Origin: Chloroflexota bacterium
Lineage (GTDB): Bacteria > Chloroflexota > Anaerolineae > Caldilineales > Caldilineaceae
Direction of reading: 5' to 3'
Length of the DNA: 10,282 nt
NCBI GenBank assembly: GCA_003577365.1
Contig: QEUY01000253.1
Location: 1-10,282 of the forward strand
Shown here: one piece after another, positions 7,461 to 10,282 of the stretch
Layout: each line of letters begins with the position of its first letter
Position numbering within the stretch: the stretch's first letter is position 1
Made by a program: the position numbers and the translations under genes
The notes under the pieces: generated by a model
The model's input: the letters and a program-made list of their open reading frames with translations, nothing else
Told to the model about the DNA's origin: nothing
Database searches by the model: none

Positions 7461-7480
7461 AAAACCCGCTCAATAGCGGG
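7461..7480 (-). terminator. Small hairpin with T-run between the APH-like and TMPK-like genes
   Basis: On the minus strand, CCCGCT and AGCGGG (7480-7475 and 7470-7465) pair perfectly around a four-base loop and are followed by TTTT (7464-7461). The position is between the natural stop of the APH-like gene (7505) and the ATG at 7440, which supports a real gene boundary there. The stem is short, so it is a weak terminator or attenuator. Confidence 0.42.
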
Positions 7481-7504
7481 ATAGGGTTCGGTTTGCGCGG
7501 CGGG

Positions 7505-8574
7505 TCATTTGGCGGCGGCCAGCCCCGAAGCCGCTTGGCTCCACCGGCGGGGCTGCTCGCCCGACCACGCCAACTGCGGCGCGTGTGTGACAGCCTCTTT
7601 CCACAGCGCATAGAAACGGTTGGCGCGCAGCCAGGCCGCCGTGCCGGCGGGCAGGTCAGCAGGCTGACCAGCGTGCGCAGCCAGCAGAGCACAAAAAGCG
7701 GCGTCAGCGCCCGGTCGGGCAGATGCAGCCGCTGCGCATAGCGTGCGACATAGGGCCGCGCCCATGCCTGATCGCCCCAAAAGGCCGCCCGGAAGGAGGC
7801 CAGCATCTGGTCCGTGCGCCGCGCTTTGGCCTGCGCCAGCGCCACATAGGTCAGAAAAAAGAAAAGGTCGCAGGCAGGCATCCCATAGGGCTGTGCGGTC
7901 TCCCAATCCACCACCCCAAGCTCGCCGCTCTGGAGCAAGAACAGGTTGGGGTGGCTCAGGTCGCCATGTTCAAAGACCGGCGGCAGCGCCATCTCCGCCA
8001 GTTGCGCCAGCCAGCTCCAGGTCGCCTGGAGCAGCGTCTCCTCTTCGCCGGTGAGCGGGAAACGTTCGGCCAAGTAGCGATAGGGCGCTTCGACCAGCCG
8101 TGCAAAGCGGTCCAGTTGCGGCTGTCCTGCCGGCGCGGAGGGCCGCGCCGCGGGCCACTGCACCTGCGCCAGCCAGTCGACCACCGCCGTGCAGCTGCGC
8201 GACCGCGCGCGGCGCACAAAGGCCGGGTCCAGCGGCTGCCCTGCCAGCGCAGTCTCAATCAAAATGGCGCGGTCGTGGAACGGCTCGAACGCCACCAGCG
8301 CAGGCACAGAGGCCCACTCGCCCCCGCGCAGGGTCTGCAACAGGCGCAGATGGGCGGCCTCCTGCTCCAGCCGCGTGGGGCGGTCGGTCAGGCGCGGCGC
8401 CTTCGCCACCAGCGCCGGGGTCGATTGCCCCTGGGCGAAGATCAGAAAGATCACATGGCTGGAGGCGCGGAAACGTGGCGTCAAGAGGGTATACGCCATC
8501 TCCCCGTCGAGACCATAGCGCCCCAGTTGGAGCCGCTCGCGGTTGTCATAGAGGAAGGCCAACAGCGCGTTCAT
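7505..8574 (-). CDS. APH-like small-molecule kinase, apparent frameshift near 7650
   Basis: An aminoglycoside-phosphotransferase/choline-kinase-fold enzyme, expected to move a phosphate from ATP to a small hydroxyl compound such as a sugar. From the ATG at 8574 (GGTGG six bases upstream): LVAKAP (55-60) with the probable ATP-binding Lys; HGDLSHPN (203-210) with catalytic Asp and metal-binding Asn; and VVDWE (221-225) with the metal-binding Asp. The frame is convincing to about residue 307 (LVSLLT). It then turns into Arg/Pro/Cys-rich sequence, while a neighbouring frame gives plausible protein (PAGTAAWLRANRFYALWKEA) ending at a TGA at 7505-7507. One missing base near 7646-7656 would restore a single protein of about 356 residues. 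The start overlaps the methyltransferase-like stop as ATGA. This is either a sequencing error in a GC run or a real inactivating or fusing mutation. Confidence 0.8.
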
Positions 8575-9257
8575 CGCAAACCACCGTTTAAGCTGCGATC
8601 CAAGCCAGGATCCAAACTATCGTTGCCGGAGGGTCGCTGCGCCACGATACCCAGGTAGGGGATGATGTCGTGCGCCAGGCGGCTGCGCGCCAGCCGCGGC
8701 AGCAGCCGGCCCACCCCCCAGCGGTTGAGCCGCGCCCCCTCGAATTGCGCCACAGTCGCCAAGTGGGCGACCGGGATGATCTTGGTGCACGCCGCAAAAT
8801 TGGGCCAGATCCAATAGGCGGCGACGTTCGCCAGGCCCACCCGCCGCAGCGCAGCCAGCCGCCGGGTCAAGCGGCCGCGGGTCTCTAGATACAGCGTGCC
8901 ACCAGGCCGGAGCAGCGCCGCCGCCTGGCGCAGCGTGGCCTCGAACGCGCCCGCCGCGGGCGCGTGGGCCACGACCAGGCCATACGCGTCCGGTGATCCG
9001 GGCAGGGCATTTTCCGCGCCGGACGACGCCGCCGTCCAGAGATCTACCTGCGCCGCCAAGAGTTGGAGAGCCTCGATCAATGCGGGCTGCGCTGCGCCCA
9101 CATAGGCCACGCGCCCCAACGCAGGGTCGGGCAGCAGAAAGCGCCAGTCGAGCCGCCGCGAGGCCTGCAGGCGGGCGTCGGCATCCGGCGAACGGCCAGG
9201 GCCTGCATGAACAGGGTTGGTATGAACGGGATGGACAGCCAAGCGTGTGTCGCGCAT
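8571..9257 (-). CDS. Divergent class I methyltransferase-like protein
   Basis: About 228 residues from the ATG at 9257; an in-frame GTG at 9269 adds four. Neither has a clear ribosome site. RVAYVGAAQPALIEAL (49-64) looks like a weak form of the SAM-binding first motif, VDLWTA (71-76) like the acidic second strand, and LLRPGGTLYLE (115-125) is the usual post-motif strand of class I methyltransferases. Against this, the GxGxG loop is reduced to GAAQP. A later block, YWIWPNFAACTKIIPVAH (about 148-165), is hydrophobic and distinctive and may contact a lipid or partner. The protein lies between the HprK-like and APH-like kinases, sharing ATGA with the latter. The N-terminal 30 or so residues are Pro/His/Ala-rich and probably disordered. 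The methyltransferase call is tentative: it may bind a nucleotide-like ligand without transferring methyl groups. Confidence 0.72.
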   Translation of the reverse strand: MRDTRLAVHPVHTNPVHAGPGRSPDADARLQASRRLDWRFLLPDPALGRVAYVGAAQPALIEALQLLAAQVDLWTAASSGAENALPGSPDAYGLVVAHAPAAGAFEATLRQAAALLRPGGTLYLETRGRLTRRLAALRRVGLANVAAYWIWPNFAACTKIIPVAHLATVAQFEGARLNRWGVGRLLPRLARSRLAHDIIPYLGIVAQRPSGNDSLDPGLDRSLNGGLR

Positions 9258-9312
9258 AGTACCATTCACTGAATAGCAATCGATAAAGTCACAGGATAAC
9301 CCCGCCTAACTA

Positions 9313-10282
9313 CTATAGATACGGCACAACCGCCTCATAGAGCGCGGGGATCGAAACCGGATAGGGATGATAGAGCGCATAGGCCGGTTTGCGCGCCAGC
9401 GCCTGCGCCAGCAGCGCCGCCTGCCGCTCCTCGGCCTGCTCAATCACCGGGTTGCACGCCGACGGAAAGGCAAAACGATATTTGTAATAGGCCGCCATAA
9501 AGTCCAGCCGCTCGGCCTGGAGCGAGAAAAGCATCCGCTGCGCCACCTCCTGCGCGTCGATCGGTTCGACCCGCACCTCAGGCGAATCGTGGCTGGCGAC
9601 AAACAGCACCTTGTCCAACGTGGTCGCCAGCGGCCCCAACGTTTGGTTAAACAGCCGTTGAGGTGCGATGTCGACGTGCAGTTGCTGTTTGATCAGCGGC
9701 GTTAACCGGCGCATCAACTGTGTAGGCGTGCCTAGCTGCGGGCGTCCGGCGCGCTCGGCAGAACGCGCCATGAGCTTGAGCAAGCGCAGCCGCATCTGCT
9801 CCTTGCGCCCGATTCGCTCCCGGCATTGGGGTAGATCGTGCAGATGCCAGTCCCAGACGCGGATCGGCTCCGGGATGCCGCAGAGACGCACGCCGTTGAC
9901 GCCCTCCGCGGGGCGGATGTAGACCCACTCGTCGCCCACATAGTCGGCCCCCTGCGCCATAAACGCCAACAGCGTCTCGGTCTTGCCCCCCTTCGACCAA
10001 CCGGTGGTCAGGATGCCCTGGCCCTGATAGCTGAAGGCGGCGGCGTGCATCGGCAGCACGCCCTTGCTCAGGGCGACCAGGTTGATCATGGCGATCAGCA
10101 GCGGTATGGCGGGCAGCCCATGCTCGCAGACGATCTCCGCCGGCTCCACCCCCACCTGCGCCAGTGGGATCTGCACCCGCGCTTGGGCCTTGTGTTTGCT
10201 GCGCAGCACCAAAAAGGCGTCGCCGGCAAACCCGGCGTCGTCGACGCCGATGTAGCGGATGGGCGACGGCAGTGGCAGCCGG
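9313..10282 (-). CDS. HPr-kinase-like P-loop protein, 5' end outside window
   Basis: The frame is open to the right edge, so the N-terminus is missing; 322 residues are visible. MHAAAFSYQGQGIL (visible residues 78-91) leads into a Walker A loop GWSKGGKTE (94-102), followed by ADYVGDEWVYI (112-122) with the acidic pair expected of the HprK/phosphoenolpyruvate-carboxykinase P-loop group. This spacing (MHA, GxSxxGKT, then GDE) is the hallmark of HprK-related kinases. These occur outside sugar-PTS regulation in exosortase/PEP-CTERM clusters, and similar proteins phosphorylate lasso peptides. The C-terminal 200 residues are not recognisable to me. A 55-base, relatively AT-rich gap separates its stop (9313) from the next gene. 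It is the most upstream operon gene visible. Its substrate could be a protein, a peptide or a sugar. The family call is good; the role is inferred. Confidence 0.85.
   Translation of the reverse strand, partial: RLPLPSPIRYIGVDDAGFAGDAFLVLRSKHKAQARVQIPLAQVGVEPAEIVCEHGLPAIPLLIAMINLVALSKGVLPMHAAAFSYQGQGILTTGWSKGGKTETLLAFMAQGADYVGDEWVYIRPAEGVNGVRLCGIPEPIRVWDWHLHDLPQCRERIGRKEQMRLRLLKLMARSAERAGRPQLGTPTQLMRRLTPLIKQQLHVDIAPQRLFNQTLGPLATTLDKVLFVASHDSPEVRVEPIDAQEVAQRMLFSLQAERLDFMAAYYKYRFAFPSACNPVIEQAEERQAALLAQALARKPAYALYHPYPVSIPALYEAVVPYL

Noticed and set aside
6733..8574. A single 613-residue protein fusing an APH-like kinase to a TMPK-like kinase
   Set aside because: The linker of about 65 residues (Arg/Pro/Cys-rich) does not look like protein, the alternative frame does, and a hairpin plus a natural start lie between the two domains. 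A missing base is the simpler explanation.
9258..9312. Internal promoter in the AT-richer gap upstream of the methyltransferase-like gene
   Set aside because: No convincing -35/-10 pair on the minus strand. A small palindrome ATTCACTGAAT (9264-9274) is present but too short to call an operator.
1..10282. CRISPR arrays, tRNA or rRNA genes, insertion sequences
   Set aside because: I saw no regularly spaced repeats, no tRNA-like cloverleaf, no rRNA sequence and no transposase motif in either strand.

Overview
The window comes from a GC-rich bacterial chromosome. Long, tightly packed minus-strand genes fill about 1.7-10.3 kb, and two plus-strand genes sit at the left edge. The mix of gene families (extracellular-glycan enzymes, an HPr-kinase-like P-loop protein, an EpsH1/PEP-CTERM-style glycosyltransferase) and the proline/glutamine-rich, high-GC proteins suggest a surface-glycan accessory locus. 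Chloroflexota (Anaerolineae/Caldilinea-like) is my best guess for the host, but it is only an impression: there is no rRNA or marker gene here.

Layout. 1-1138 (+): the 3' part of a serine beta-lactamase-like hydrolase, closed by a strong hairpin terminator (1173-1218). 1266-1661 (+): a small, less GC-rich orphan gene with a weak resemblance to ADP-ribosyltransferase folds. 1662-1734: a short convergent intergenic gap. 1735-10282 (-): eight collinear genes transcribed right to left. In transcription order they are an HprK-like P-loop kinase (cut by the right edge), a divergent class I methyltransferase-like protein, an aminoglycoside-phosphotransferase (APH)-like kinase carrying an apparent frameshift, a thymidylate-kinase-like P-loop kinase, a sulfatase/alkaline-phosphatase-superfamily protein lacking the formylglycine cysteine, an ATP-grasp ligase, a NodB polysaccharide deacetylase and a family 4-type glycosyltransferase. 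Several junctions are 4-base start/stop overlaps (8571-8574, 2934-2937), as in an operon.

How the genes may work together (inference). The glycosyltransferase and deacetylase point to building and trimming a surface polysaccharide. The ATP-grasp ligase could attach an amino acid or other carboxylate. The three kinases, of three different folds, could phosphorylate sugars, nucleotides or a peptide/protein carrier. The sulfatase-superfamily protein, with Thr at the nucleophile position, may act as a phospho-group transferase or hydrolase rather than a sulfatase. No polymerase, flippase or export gene is visible, so the rest of the locus probably lies to the right of the window. Two hairpins inside the operon (7461-7480 and 6672-6704) could modulate expression of the distal genes.

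Main caveats. All family calls come from reading motifs in the translated sequence, without database searches. The frameshift at about 7646-7656 may be a sequencing error or a true mutation. Several start codons are uncertain and are discussed in the entries.
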